Positions 1-8,548 of a stretch of DNA of 64,000 nucleotides are shown piece by piece. Under the pieces are notes generated by a model that saw nothing but the letters and a program-made list of their open reading frames with translations, did no database searches and had not been told where the DNA came from. The first letter of the stretch is position 1. The number at the start of each line of letters is the position of its first letter. Source of the stretch: Ornithinicoccus kibberensis (GTDB lineage Bacteria; Actinomycetota; Actinomycetes; Actinomycetales; Dermatophilaceae); contig NZ_VFXM01000002.1 in assembly GCF_006519705.1 (NCBI RefSeq), positions 1 through 64,000 of the forward strand. The letters are read 5' to 3'. The translations under genes and the position numbers were made by a program.

Positions 1-182
1 GGACCTCGGTGCCAGAGGCCGTCCGGGTCCAGGACGCCGCCGCGGCGGTCGCGCAGGCGGACCTGAGCATCCTGGTGCAGAACCACCGTGAGTACGACGT
101 CGACGCTCTCGCCTCCGCCTCGCAGGCCTTCTTCGACACCCGCGGCAAGGCCACCGAGGGGGAGAAGGTCACCCGGCTGTGA
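1..182 (+). CDS. Nucleotide-sugar dehydrogenase, C-terminal end (partial)
   Basis: Only the last 59 codons are in the window, read in frame from base 3. The translation (ADLSILVQNHREYDVDAL, then FFDTRGK) matches the C-terminal NAD-binding domain of the UDP-glucose/GDP-mannose dehydrogenase family, where a D-x-x-I-x-x-x-x-H motif and a final DTRG motif are usual. By family, the enzyme oxidises C6 of a UDP-sugar (WecC type: UDP-ManNAc to UDP-ManNAcA), giving an acidic precursor for surface polysaccharide. Its stop TGA overlaps the GTG start of the next gene. It is GC-rich, unlike that gene, so the composition break falls on the gene junction. The exact substrate cannot be read from this fragment. 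Confidence 0.8.
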   Translation, partial: TSVPEAVRVQDAAAAVAQADLSILVQNHREYDVDALASASQAFFDTRGKATEGEKVTRL

Positions 183-1396
183 TTGAAATGGCACCGACAA
201 ATGAGGAACCTTGCGAAGGGGACATTGGGCCCGGAACTGCAATTTGCATCCCGCCCACGGCCAGTCTCCGCATACTGTTTCTACTGGGAGGCGATGGCGC
301 AGGAGGAACAGAAAAGCAGGCCGCTCGACTTGTAGAAGAGCTACGGAGACGGGGGCACACGGTGACCCTGGCTGTTCTCGAAGGCCACAACAATTTCCAC
401 GGCGTGAACGCGGACGTTCACTTTCACATTGAACGACGGCTCACTCCCAGAAACATGCTCCGGTGGATGAGGATGCTTTTCTACATGCTCCGACACCTGA
501 ATTCAGACCAGTACGATGTGGCCCACGCTGCCATGGCCCGAGCATACACAATCGCACCCATCCTCGCGACCTCTTCGAGGGCGCTTCCCGTCGTCGCCTG
601 GCGGCGAAACCTGGGGATTCACCTAAACGGCAAACCGACCCTCAGAAGCTTGGAAAAGTATGCGGCCCGAAGAACCAGGACCATCCTTTGCAATAGCACG
701 GAAGTCCGAGATTACTGGATTCAAGAATACGGGTTGCCCAATGGTCGCTACAAAATCGTGCCAAATATTGTCGACACTAATGCCACCCCATTAAACATAG
801 CGACACCGGGCGCTCTCAAGCGAGGAAAGGCCCCAGGCGCTGCAACCCTAGTATCTATTGGAGTGTTGAAAAAGATAAAGCGACATGACATGTTGCTGGA
901 CGCTTTGGCGAACATGCCATCCCCCTGTCACCTTATGATCATCGGCGACGGCCCAGAAAAATCCCGACTAGTCGACAGGTCGGCGCTACTACCCGAACAC
1001 GTCACAGTGGAGTTTGCGGGCTATAAGGAAATGCCATTTGATGGTCTCGCGCCCGGATCAATCCTGGTCCATAGCTCAGATTCCGAGGGTATGAGCAACG
1101 CCATCCTAGAAGCCATCGCTCGAAAAATGCCGGTGGTCGCAACTGACTCGGGAGGACTCGCTGCCGTTTTCGGTCAGGACGTGACGACTGTACCCCCAGG
1201 TCGCCCAGATTTGCTGCTTCAAGCGATAAAGAATGTGCTGGAGGATCCGGCTTTAGCTGCGGATCGGGCAAATGCGGCTGCGAATAAATTACGCTCAGCG
1301 TTTTCCCCACAGGCTGTCGTGAGTGCGCACGAGGCCATTTACGCTGAAGCCGTCGCCCGCGCCGCGCCCGGCAACAGGAAGAAAGGAAGGTCATGA
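179..1396 (+). CDS. Glycosyltransferase family 4 (GT-B)
   Basis: 405 residues with a GT-B layout. A glycine-rich N-terminal loop (LLGGDGAGGTEKQ, residues 35-47) opens the first Rossmann domain. The second carries the nucleotide-sugar motif HSSDSEGMSNAILEA (298-312), the usual GT4 E-x7-E region. It probably adds one sugar from an activated donor to the growing lipid-linked repeat unit at the cytoplasmic face. I took the GTG at 179 because it overlaps the preceding stop (GTGA) and has a purine-rich stretch upstream. The ATG at 188 is an alternative. Codon use is much richer in A/T than the gene before it, which suggests horizontal import. It overlaps the next gene by ATGA. Donor and acceptor are unknown. 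Confidence 0.85.
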   Translation: MIEMAPTNEEPCEGDIGPGTAICIPPTASLRILFLLGGDGAGGTEKQAARLVEELRRRGHTVTLAVLEGHNNFHGVNADVHFHIERRLTPRNMLRWMRMLFYMLRHLNSDQYDVAHAAMARAYTIAPILATSSRALPVVAWRRNLGIHLNGKPTLRSLEKYAARRTRTILCNSTEVRDYWIQEYGLPNGRYKIVPNIVDTNATPLNIATPGALKRGKAPGAATLVSIGVLKKIKRHDMLLDALANMPSPCHLMIIGDGPEKSRLVDRSALLPEHVTVEFAGYKEMPFDGLAPGSILVHSSDSEGMSNAILEAIARKMPVVATDSGGLAAVFGQDVTTVPPGRPDLLLQAIKNVLEDPALAADRANAAANKLRSAFSPQAVVSAHEAIYAEAVARAAPGNRKKGRS

Positions 1397-2385
1397 AGTC
1401 ATACAAGAAGATCAAGACGAAAACTCGGAATCGACTGATGCAGACGTCTGTGGGGCATGCGGCATATCAGACGGCCAACCATTTTCGAGTCGGATTGTCC
1501 AAAAAGCTTCCCGACCACATCGTTGCCCACATACGCTATCGTGAACGGACGGGCGAACCGTTAAACCTGAAGGATCCTCGGGGGTTCAACGAAAAGCTCT
1601 GGTGGCTAAAGTTGAACAATAGGGATCCGCTAATGACATTGTGTTCAGATAAGAGCGCCGTTAGAGAGTACGTTGCGCGCGAAGGGTACCAGCACATCCT
1701 AAGTGAGCAGTACGGAGTTTATGAAAGTCCGAACGCTGTCGACTTCGCAAAACTCCCCAAGAAGGAGTTGTTCTTTAAAACAACGCACGGCAGTGGGGGA
1801 AACCTGATCGTCGACAACAGTGCACCTGTGGCCCGGCGCAAATTTCGCAAGTTCTTCAAGTCTGCTTTGAAGGCTAACTACTTCTGGCAGTCCAGGGAAT
1901 GGAACTACAAAGATATCCCTCCTAGATTGGTCTGCGAGGAAGTGTTAAGGGACTCTAGTGGATCGCTTCCTAACGACTTCAAATTCATGTGCTTTGATGG
2001 AGAGCCGCGTCTGCTCTACTATTCCGAAGGTCTCGCCAGGCGGGATGGTCGGCATGAAACACAGAACCGATATACAAACATCTATGACATGGACTTTGAC
2101 CTCCAGTCGTTCAAGCGGAGCGACTTTGCAGTGAACCCTGACTACGTCCTGCCACCCAAGCCTATACTCGAAGAAATGCAGGCAATCGCGGCGAGACTAT
2201 CTCGTCCATTTGTCTTTTGCAGAGTCGACCTGTATGAGGTGGACCAACGGATCTACTTTGGTGAAATTACCTTCTTTCCAGCAGGCGCATCCGGTACGGT
2301 GGAACCAGAGGAATGGGAGCTTCGTATGGGAGATTGGATCAACCTTTCGAGCTCGAAGATCAAGCTTAAGGATCGGAGTGACTAG
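1393..2385 (+). CDS. TupA-like ATP-grasp protein
   Basis: 330 residues resembling the TupA-like ATP-grasp family, named after a Bacillus protein for teichuronopeptide synthesis. Visible blocks are FNEKLWWLKL (65-74), FKTTHGSGGN (128-137, the glycine loop expected over ATP), NDFKFMCFDGEPR (194-206), and a C-terminal RVDLYEVDQRIYFGEITF stretch supplying acidic metal ligands. Family members are thought to form amide bonds between a carboxylate and an amine, for example an amino acid on an acidic sugar. That fits the upstream dehydrogenase, which would make uronic acids. The ATG overlaps the preceding stop (ATGA) behind the strong ribosome site AAAGGAAGG. About 115 bases without a gene follow. 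The substrate is inference. Confidence 0.8.
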   Translation: MKSYKKIKTKTRNRLMQTSVGHAAYQTANHFRVGLSKKLPDHIVAHIRYRERTGEPLNLKDPRGFNEKLWWLKLNNRDPLMTLCSDKSAVREYVAREGYQHILSEQYGVYESPNAVDFAKLPKKELFFKTTHGSGGNLIVDNSAPVARRKFRKFFKSALKANYFWQSREWNYKDIPPRLVCEEVLRDSSGSLPNDFKFMCFDGEPRLLYYSEGLARRDGRHETQNRYTNIYDMDFDLQSFKRSDFAVNPDYVLPPKPILEEMQAIAARLSRPFVFCRVDLYEVDQRIYFGEITFFPAGASGTVEPEEWELRMGDWINLSSSKIKLKDRSD

Positions 2386-2501
2386 CGTGGCCGGCCACCA
2401 CCTCCTGGGTGGAAGAACGCCTTTCGATTACGTTCTTTGCCACGGTAGAAGAAGCACGTACGGTGATGCATTTGCCGGGTCCAGAAACAGGGATTTAGGA
2501 T

Positions 2502-3440
2502 ATGTCTGACTGTAAAAAACAGCCGTTCTTCACCGTCTTCATTCCATCCTACAATCGAGAGAAGACGCTTCCCAGGCTTTTCCGCAGCTTAGGCGCTCAA
2601 AGTTTCACGGACTTCGAGGTTGTCTTCGTCGACGACGGCTCGACGGATGGCACTAGGCAAGTTGTTGACGAGTGGAGAGACAAGCTTAAACAACCGGTGC
2701 GGTATCTGTATCAGCCGAATATGGGGAAGCCTAGTGCCCGCAACGCCGGCGTGGCGATGGCGAGGGGCTTCATGTTCAAGACCGTCGACTCAGACGACAT
2801 CCTTGATGCGGATGGCTTGAGGCGTCTCCATGAAGAGTGGGGCAGCATTGAGGGCGACAAGTCCAAGTGTGCCGGTGTGGTCGGCCTCTGCCTTGACTAC
2901 GGCACGGGCCGCGTCCTTGGACGTCCCTTTCCTAATGCGCCAGTACATAGCACACATGCGGCATGTCGTGAACTGTTTGAAGTGACGGGTGACAAAAGTC
3001 AGTGCGTCCGTACTGACATCATGAAGAAGTACCCCTACCCTGTTCTCTCTGGTGAGAAGTGGATAGCTGAATCCCTGGTGTGGAACCGGATCGGACTACA
3101 CCACACGTTTCGGTTCGTGAATAGGGTTATCAAGCACGTCGAGTACCAAGACGACGGCCTGAGCTCCCAAGCGATCTCGTTGCGTTGCGCTAACGCACGC
3201 GGAGCAACGCTCTACTATTCTGAGTACCTCGACAAGATCCTCCCGAGCCTAGGCAATCCCCGAAAGGCTGTATTTCGAACCAAGATAAATCTTGTCCGGT
3301 TCTCGCATCACTCTAAGCACCATCAATGGGGAATCACGACCCAATCGCATCGTCCATCGGCCGAGGACGTCGCCTGCTTTCTTATCGGTAGCCTAGTGTA
3401 TGTGCGAGATCGCTGGCTCCTGCAACGGGGATCAAAGTGA
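2502..3440 (+). CDS. Glycosyltransferase family 2 (GT-A)
   Basis: 312 residues with a GT-A fold signature: FIPSYNRE (13-20) at the first strand, VDDGSTDG (43-50) for the nucleotide, and VDSDD (95-99) as the DxD metal site. It should transfer a sugar from a nucleotide donor to a lipid-linked acceptor in the cytoplasm as part of repeat-unit assembly. No membrane segment is seen, so it is not a polyprenyl glycosylphosphotransferase-type GT2. The start ATG has a weak TTAGGAT ribosome site. The stop overlaps the GTG of the polymerase gene, so the two are translationally coupled. Base composition matches the low-GC cassette. Confidence 0.87.
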   Translation: MSDCKKQPFFTVFIPSYNREKTLPRLFRSLGAQSFTDFEVVFVDDGSTDGTRQVVDEWRDKLKQPVRYLYQPNMGKPSARNAGVAMARGFMFKTVDSDDILDADGLRRLHEEWGSIEGDKSKCAGVVGLCLDYGTGRVLGRPFPNAPVHSTHAACRELFEVTGDKSQCVRTDIMKKYPYPVLSGEKWIAESLVWNRIGLHHTFRFVNRVIKHVEYQDDGLSSQAISLRCANARGATLYYSEYLDKILPSLGNPRKAVFRTKINLVRFSHHSKHHQWGITTQSHRPSAEDVACFLIGSLVYVRDRWLLQRGSK

Positions 3441-4717
3441 AGGATGGGGGTCGCGGAACGAATGTCCCCGTTTTGTGCCTCCATGGAGCAGTTTTCATGA
3501 CTCCGTTTGATGCGCTCCGCCTGCCGTTCGCTTATTTGACACTGGCCGATCTCCTGTTCCTCGTCTGTGGGATGTTGGTATTCCGGCGTGCCGACGTCGG
3601 ACCGTCCCGGAATCCGTTCGGGCCGTTTTGGGTATTAGGTCTGTACATGATTCTTGTCGGATACTTTTCAGGGGCACTATTTAATGGAAGTGCCCCAGCC
3701 ATGGACTCGGTGACTAATGGCCTTCAGTTGGCGTTCGTCTTTGCTTACCTTCCATGGCTTATCGCTAGATACGGCCAAATGGACCATCTACTTCTGTTGC
3801 GGACGTTCGTCCTGGGATTGACCGCATCCGTGGTAGCTGGAGCTGTTATCCAAACGTATTTTCCGGGAATGCACGGAACCTTGTCGTCGCTCGGCTTGTA
3901 CTCGACTTCTGAAAGGCGATTCGGGGCGTTCATAGGATCCAATGGACTGGCCAAGTTGATAGCCTCTATGGTGCCGATAGTCATACTTCTCATCGTCTCG
4001 AAGAGGTTCGATGTCCGTAGCGGTGCGGTCGTCTTGGTGACGTTGCTCTTTGGGCTTGTCCTTACTGCCAGTAATGGCGGGGCTCTTGCGCTAGCGGTTG
4101 GCCTGGTTTCCATTCTGCTGCTGGTGCGCGGACCTAAGGTTCGGCGCGTTCTCTTCGCGGTGATGGTTCTGACGGCTGGTCTAGTTTGGCTAGGCGTTCG
4201 TGTCCTAGGGCTCAACACCTCTGTCTTCACGACGCGAGTCTATGAGACTTTGCTCGCGGGGGATATTGAGTCTGCCGGTAGCTTTGAACAAAAGCTGGCG
4301 ATTGTTCGGGTGGCATTGGGAGAACTTGCGAGGAACCCACTATTGGGCCGTGGGGCGGGTTGGTTTGCGGATGCCTTCGGCATCAACGTGCATAACACTT
4401 ATCTCCTGATATGGGTCGAGGCGGGTGCATTCGGGCTGCTTGGTCTAATTCTGATCCTAACAACCCAGGCAACGCTAAGTCTCAGGATGGGTAGATTTGC
4501 GCAGCCCAGTCCCCTTGCTGGTCTCGCTCTTTCGTTTCTGATTGTATTCTCTTTCAACCTCTTGACAGGTACCGACATGTATCAACGGTTCCGGATACTG
4601 CCTCTGGCTTTGCTTGCCTTTGTCTTGGATGCAGAGTTCAGACGGTTGCTTTCTGAATCTCCCGACCATGGTAGGGGTCGAGGTGAAGATTCAATGACGG
4701 CCGGGGCATCGTCGTGA
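3437..4717 (+). CDS. Wzy-like O-antigen polymerase/ligase family membrane protein
   Basis: 426 residues, mostly hydrophobic, with roughly ten predicted membrane spans. In the second half LTASNGGALALAVG is followed by NPLLGRGAGWF and HNTYLLIWVEAGAFGLLG. This is the pattern of the Wzy_C (O-antigen ligase/polymerase) domain, in which a large outer loop sits between conserved glycine and histidine motifs. Its position just before a flippase fits a polymerase that joins flipped repeat units outside the membrane. The start used is GTG, overlapping the preceding stop. An ATG at 3497 (MTPFDALRLPF) would remove a non-hydrophobic leader and is a fair alternative. Sequence alone cannot separate ligase from polymerase. 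Confidence 0.78.
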   Translation: MKDGGRGTNVPVLCLHGAVFMTPFDALRLPFAYLTLADLLFLVCGMLVFRRADVGPSRNPFGPFWVLGLYMILVGYFSGALFNGSAPAMDSVTNGLQLAFVFAYLPWLIARYGQMDHLLLLRTFVLGLTASVVAGAVIQTYFPGMHGTLSSLGLYSTSERRFGAFIGSNGLAKLIASMVPIVILLIVSKRFDVRSGAVVLVTLLFGLVLTASNGGALALAVGLVSILLLVRGPKVRRVLFAVMVLTAGLVWLGVRVLGLNTSVFTTRVYETLLAGDIESAGSFEQKLAIVRVALGELARNPLLGRGAGWFADAFGINVHNTYLLIWVEAGAFGLLGLILILTTQATLSLRMGRFAQPSPLAGLALSFLIVFSFNLLTGTDMYQRFRILPLALLAFVLDAEFRRLLSESPDHGRGRGEDSMTAGASS

Positions 4718-6204
4718 GAGGGGTTTCGCGGAATGTTTTTGCTGCGCTTGCCTCCTACATCATTATACTAGGTTGTGCATTTGGTGTGCGGACCGCCTTC
4801 GTGAGGTCTCTAGACGTCGAGTATCTGGGGCTGAACGGGCTGTTCACCAGCTTAACAAATATTCTATCTGCCGCCGAGTTGGGTATTGGTACGGCTATCG
4901 CGTTTCGTTTATATGCAACCCTTGCCAAGGGTGAAAAAGCGGCAGTTTCGGGGTACTACAATCTGTTGAAGCGGATAAATTTCGGGTTAGCGGGGGGAAT
5001 TGTAGTTCTCGGGCTGCTGAGTCTCCCCATCATCGGCTGGTTTATAGGCAACGTGCCTCAGGTGCAGGAGAGTGTCAGTCTGCTGTTCCTGCTGTACCTT
5101 GCAGCGACAATCGTGACCTATGTTTTCGCTCACTACAGTGCCTTGTTGATTGCAGATCAAAGTGAGTATCTGGTAGCTGCATCGTTGGCCGTCGTAACGG
5201 TGGTCGTTAGCGTAGCTCAAGGTTATGTACTGTTGAGTGGTCGCGGTTTTGTTGCCTATCTGGCTCTGCAGCCAGTTATTCCGCTTGCTCAGGGTCTAGT
5301 CATGTGGGCTTTGGTGAGGCGGCGCCTTCCTTTCGTTCGGGAAGAGTCCAAGACGTTGGGTCCTGAGGCGAGACGCGATTTGTGGCGTGACGTCAGGGCC
5401 GTAGCCATTTTTCGCGTCGCAGGGGTTGTTATCGCTGGCGCGCCGCTGTTGCTCATGGCTGGGTTGTTTGGAGTCGTCACTCTCGGTGTCTTCAGCAACT
5501 ATCACATGCTGGTTCATGCACTGCAGAACGTCATTCGGAAAGGGTTTGCTGCTTTGACGCCGAGTCTGGGCGCCTTAAATGCCAAGGCGCGAGTTGAGCG
5601 AAAGTCGGAGGCCTACCGTGGTGTGTCATTCGCCGCAGTGCTGATCTTGGGGGCTGCTGCTGCAGGGCTGTTTGATTCGCTGAACGGTTTTGTGGTCGCG
5701 TGGATTGGGGCTGAGTATCTCCTTGACGCTCGGGCTGTTTTGGGTTTGTGTCTGGTGTTTTTCTTGCAGGGTGTTACGAGAATCTCCAACGTGTTTAGAG
5801 ACGCGTTCGGACTGTTCCAGCAAGGTCAGTTGCGGCCACTTTTCCTAGCGATACTTGTTGTAGTCCTGGCCTGGCTGGGCGGTACCTTCTTGGAGATACA
5901 TGGATTCCTAGGGGGGTGGGCGTTAGCTTACTGCTTAGTCCCTCTTTGGTTCGACCCTTGGGTTGTCCATCGACACGCGTTGAACCTTCCAGTGGGTCCA
6001 TTCTTCCTCCGTATGCTTGGTTGGACCGCGACGGTGATTGGTGCGTACGCAGTTGTTCGACCATTGGATCTCGGCGGTTTCTGGGGAGTAATTGGTCCGG
6101 TTGCCGAAGGTGCGGTGACGATGGCCGCGATCGTCGTGATGGGTGTGGCCGCCTGGTGGAAGTCGGCGGAGTGCAGATGGCTCGTGCGGAGAGTTTGGAA
6201 ATAG
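4714..6204 (+). CDS. Wzx-like polysaccharide flippase
   Basis: 496 residues with about 12-14 hydrophobic segments. The N-terminus (GVRTAFVRSLDVEYLGLNGL, then AAELGIGTAIAFRLY) is characteristic of the MOP superfamily of polysaccharide exporters in Gram-positive capsule loci. It should move undecaprenyl-diphosphate-linked repeat units across the membrane for the adjacent Wzy-like polymerase. The GTG start overlaps the polymerase stop (GTGA), continuing the coupled operon. It is the last gene of the + arm; insertion-sequence debris begins about 70 bases after its stop, so any further genes may have been lost there. Repeat-unit specificity is not predictable. Confidence 0.85.
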   Translation: MRGVSRNVFAALASYIIILGCAFGVRTAFVRSLDVEYLGLNGLFTSLTNILSAAELGIGTAIAFRLYATLAKGEKAAVSGYYNLLKRINFGLAGGIVVLGLLSLPIIGWFIGNVPQVQESVSLLFLLYLAATIVTYVFAHYSALLIADQSEYLVAASLAVVTVVVSVAQGYVLLSGRGFVAYLALQPVIPLAQGLVMWALVRRRLPFVREESKTLGPEARRDLWRDVRAVAIFRVAGVVIAGAPLLLMAGLFGVVTLGVFSNYHMLVHALQNVIRKGFAALTPSLGALNAKARVERKSEAYRGVSFAAVLILGAAAAGLFDSLNGFVVAWIGAEYLLDARAVLGLCLVFFLQGVTRISNVFRDAFGLFQQGQLRPLFLAILVVVLAWLGGTFLEIHGFLGGWALAYCLVPLWFDPWVVHRHALNLPVGPFFLRMLGWTATVIGAYAVVRPLDLGGFWGVIGPVAEGAVTMAAIVVMGVAAWWKSAECRWLVRRVWK

Positions 6205-6276
6205 AACTGTTGGACAACCGTCGTGGCTGCGGAGATGAGGGTGAAATGCCCCAGGTTGTCCGCGGTTCTCACCTGG

Positions 6277-6542
6277 TGTCAAGGGACAGTGGGACTTCCC
6301 TGTAGCCGGACAGTAAATCACCTTGCTGGCGGACAGTTCATCTCCCTGTCCGTGGTCAGCTGATCTCCCTCGAGCGGTTAGGTCAAGGGGATCACTCCTC
6401 GTCCGGTGGTGGCCTCGCCGAGGCGGAGTGAGGTGCCCTCGGTCATGGTGACGTGGGCGTGGTGCAGAAGCCGGTCGGCGGCGGCGGTGGCCAGCGTCTT
6501 GGGGATGATCGTGTCGTACCCGGAGGGGTGGATGTTGCCGGC
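6277..6542 (-). mobile_element. istB: IS21-family remnant: terminal repeats and C-terminal piece of istB
   Basis: The - strand frame at 6378-6542 reads NIHPSGYDTIIPKTLATA, then DRLLHHAHV, TEGTSLRL and GRGVIPLT. This is the end of an IS21-type IstB, the AAA+ helper ATPase of transposition. The Walker motifs and everything upstream are gone, so it cannot be functional. Beyond the stop, four imperfect repeats of the type GGACAGTNNATCTCCCTG lie at 6283-6301, 6306-6325, 6329-6348 and 6352-6371, about 23 bases apart. Multiple terminal repeats of this kind are typical IstA binding sites at IS21 ends. The outer end is probably near 6277 (TGTCAAGGGACAG). Confidence 0.7.
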
Positions 6543-6548
6543 GCTCAG

Positions 6549-6699
6549 GTGAATCTCCCCAGTTCTGCTCACTGAAATTCCCCACCCTGTGGCCCCATCC
6601 GGGGACGGGCGGGGCTCCTTCGATGATGGCGGTCTCTGACCACACGCCTACTCGAAGGAGCCCCTCGTCCCATGCTGTCATGGGAGGAAGTGAGTGTGC
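6549..6699 (+). mobile_element. Second IS21-type end with the first codons of istA
   Basis: TGAATCTCCCCAG (6549) and TGAAATTCCCCAC (6575) look like IS21 end repeats. They are followed by a leader and an ATG at 6672 reading MLSWEEVSV, which resembles the opening of actinobacterial IstA transposases. The frame breaks after nine codons at about 6699. This is too little to prove the family; the call rests on the repeat style and on the istB remnant beside it. Confidence 0.4.
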
Positions 6700-6704
6700 C
6701 AGTC

Positions 6705-6752
6705 TGAAGTGGCCCCACTTGGGGGTTTAGTGGTGCTTTGAAGTGGCCCCAC
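6705..6752. repeat. Two copies of TGAAGTGGCCCCAC
   Basis: The 14-mer TGAAGTGGCCCCAC occurs exactly at 6705-6718 and again at 6739-6752, 34 bases apart in the same orientation. It resembles the end repeats of an insertion sequence (IS21-type multiple sites, or the terminus of a lost element) just outside the IS3 terminus at 6761. No open frame goes with it. Confidence 0.55.
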
Positions 6753-6779
6753 CCTCGACCTGAAGCGCCCCAGGTTCTC

Positions 6780-7018
6780 TGCCGCTCTCATGTGGGCTGA
6801 GGCTCGGGGTTGAGTGCGCGTAGTGGTCCTGCTCGTACTCGGCCGGTGGGACGTTGCCTAGGGTCGAGTGGAGCCGGCGGTTGTTGTACCAGTCGACCCA
6901 GCCGGCGGTCCCGTACTCGACGTCGGCGATGGTCTTGTAGGGGCCGTCGTGGAAGACGGTGGTGCGGATGCACTCGGCCTTGTACAGGCCGTTGATCGTC
7001 TCCATGAGCGCGTTGACG
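6780..7018 (-). pseudogene. IS3-family orfB, C-terminal fragment
   Basis: The frame begins at NALMETINGLYKAECIRTT and continues through VDWYNNRRLHSTLG and PPAEYEQDHYA. This is the end of the DDE integrase core of an IS3 OrfB, including the catalytic glutamate in METINGLYK. A one-base indel after DHYA shifts away from the expected ending LNPEPQPT, which is readable in the neighbouring frame. The upstream half is cut at about 7018 by the nested insert and resumes near 8549. It cannot encode an active transposase. Confidence 0.72.
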
Positions 7019-7028
7019 CCCCTATAGG

Positions 7029-8060
7029 TCAAGACTGGCGGTCGAGGGGTGCTGGAGCTGTGCGTTGCCGGGCACGGTGGTCGGTCATGACCGCCTGGTA
7101 AATCTCGCGGGCGAGGTACCTCTTCAGGCAGCGGATGATGTCGCGCTTGGACAGGCCTTCGGCGGTGCGTCGGGTCACGTAGTCGATGGTCGGCTGGTGG
7201 AAGCGCATCCGGACGATCACGACCCACCAGATCAGGGTGCCGTTGAGGGACTCGATCCAGGCCTGGTCGGTCGGGGTGGCGGGCCGGCCGAAGTGCTGGG
7301 CGATGGCGACCATGGCCATGAACTTGCGGGTGTGGCCCGCGATCATCTGCGAGCCGTTGTCCGAGACAGCCAGCAGCAGCGGGGTGGCCTCGTCGACCCC
7401 GTCCAGGCCCAGGGGTGCGCCGATAGCTTCGGCGCGGTCCAGGGCCGCCTCGAGCAGCCCTTCGGCGTCCAGGGCCTGCTCGAAGGCGAGGCGGACCTGG
7501 GTGTGTGTTTCCTGCGCCGAGACGACGTGGGTCAGCCACTTGCGCGAGACCAGGTCCTCGATGATCAGCACCGCCATCCCGGCACGCGGGAAGTGCGTCG
7601 AGTCGTAGATCCAGATCGAGTTCGGGGTGTACGTGGCCCAGTCCGGGAACGGTCGCCGTTCACCGCGTGGTGGGCGTGGAGGGTGACGAAACCGCAGGTC
7701 ATGATCGTTCAGGACGCGTCGCACGGTGGACGGGGAGGCCCAGAACAGGTCCTCGTAGGAGCCGCGGTGGGCCAGGCGCCGGTGGGAGAAGTCCTTATCC
7801 CCGAAGGTCTCGAACGCGGACACGATGGCTTCGATCTCCGCCGGCGTCAGCGCGTTCAGGGAGGCACCTGGGCGGGCGTCGACCAACGGGGTCCCGGTGT
7901 CCTTGCGCCGGGTCCAGCGGCGGGCCCGGCGTTCCTCCAGCCCAAGCACGGCGCAGGCCTTCACCAACGGCCAGCCTGCCTCCAGCGCGTGGTTAACGGC
8001 CTCGAGCAGGACTGTCTTGGTGGCCGCGTCGACGCGGGCCGGCACCGGGGCCATGGGCAT
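7029..8060 (-). pseudogene. Chimeric transposase frame: IS3-type OrfB fused to IS110 C-terminus
   Basis: 343 codons are open. Residues 1 to about 276 are an IS3-like OrfB with all three acidic catalytic residues visible: D153 (IWIYDSTHF), D234 (VSDNGSQ) and E270 (DQAWIES). After SLNGTL the text changes abruptly to VVIVRMRFHQPTIDYVTRRT, then GLSKRDIIRCLKRYLAREIY. I recognise this as the end of an IS110-family (DEDD) transposase. The junction is near 7232. The integrase C-terminal region needed by IS3 enzymes is missing, so activity is unlikely. The ATG overlaps the stop of the upstream orfA, and a run of six A then six G on the coding strand (+ strand 8069-8080) precedes it, the usual IS3 frameshift signal. 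Confidence 0.68.
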
Positions 8061-8404
8061 CAGTCCAGCCCCCCTTTTTTCTCCAGCAGGGTCAGCTTGA
8101 CCGCCAGCTCCTTGACCGCCTCGCCGAGTCGGTCGATCTCGGCGTTGGCCTCCTCCAGCTCCACGTCTCGGGCGCTCTTGCCCGGTGTCCCAGGACGGGA
8201 GGCGGCCAGCGCCGTGAGGGCACCGTCCTTGGCGACCTGCCGCACCCGGATGATCGTGGACCGGTCCACCCCGGCGCTGGTCGCGGCCTGCCCGATCGTG
8301 GCCTCACCTCGGACCAGCTGCAACCAGATCTCGTACTTCGCCGACGCTGACAGGACCTTCTTCGGCCGACGCTTCCTCGGGACCGAGGCATCGCTCGTGC
8401 TCAT
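8060..8404 (-). CDS. IS3-type OrfA (helix-turn-helix) of the nested element
   Basis: About 114 residues from MSTSDASVPRKRRPKK. The open frame extends upstream to 8428. The helix-turn-helix reads IWLQLVRGEATIGQAATSAG, then VDRSTIIRVRQ. It is followed by a heptad-rich helix (EEANAEIDRLGEAVKELAVK) typical of OrfA dimerisation. In complete elements OrfA binds the ends and is joined to OrfB by a -1 frameshift on an A6G run; exactly such a run (A6G6) lies just before this stop. The element's outer end is probably near 8440 (TGTACGGTCTTCGTGACACC on the - strand). Because OrfB is truncated, this gene is orphaned. Confidence 0.62.
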   Translation of the reverse strand: MSTSDASVPRKRRPKKVLSASAKYEIWLQLVRGEATIGQAATSAGVDRSTIIRVRQVAKDGALTALAASRPGTPGKSARDVELEEANAEIDRLGEAVKELAVKLTLLEKKGGLD

Positions 8405-8548
8405 CGCGCACCCTCCTACAGGTGTCACGAAGACCGTACAGATGTTGCTTGATCCTCAGCCCGAAACCGGACACGAACGCTGGAGCAACCCACAGGTGGG
8501 TGCGGGCGTAGCGGAAGTAGTTCTCCTGGCGCCACCGTGAACCCATCC

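Noticed and set aside
7065..8540. 491-codon + strand frame over the transposase mosaic
   Set aside because: Both transposase parts are readable only on the - strand; the + frame shows no family and biased composition.
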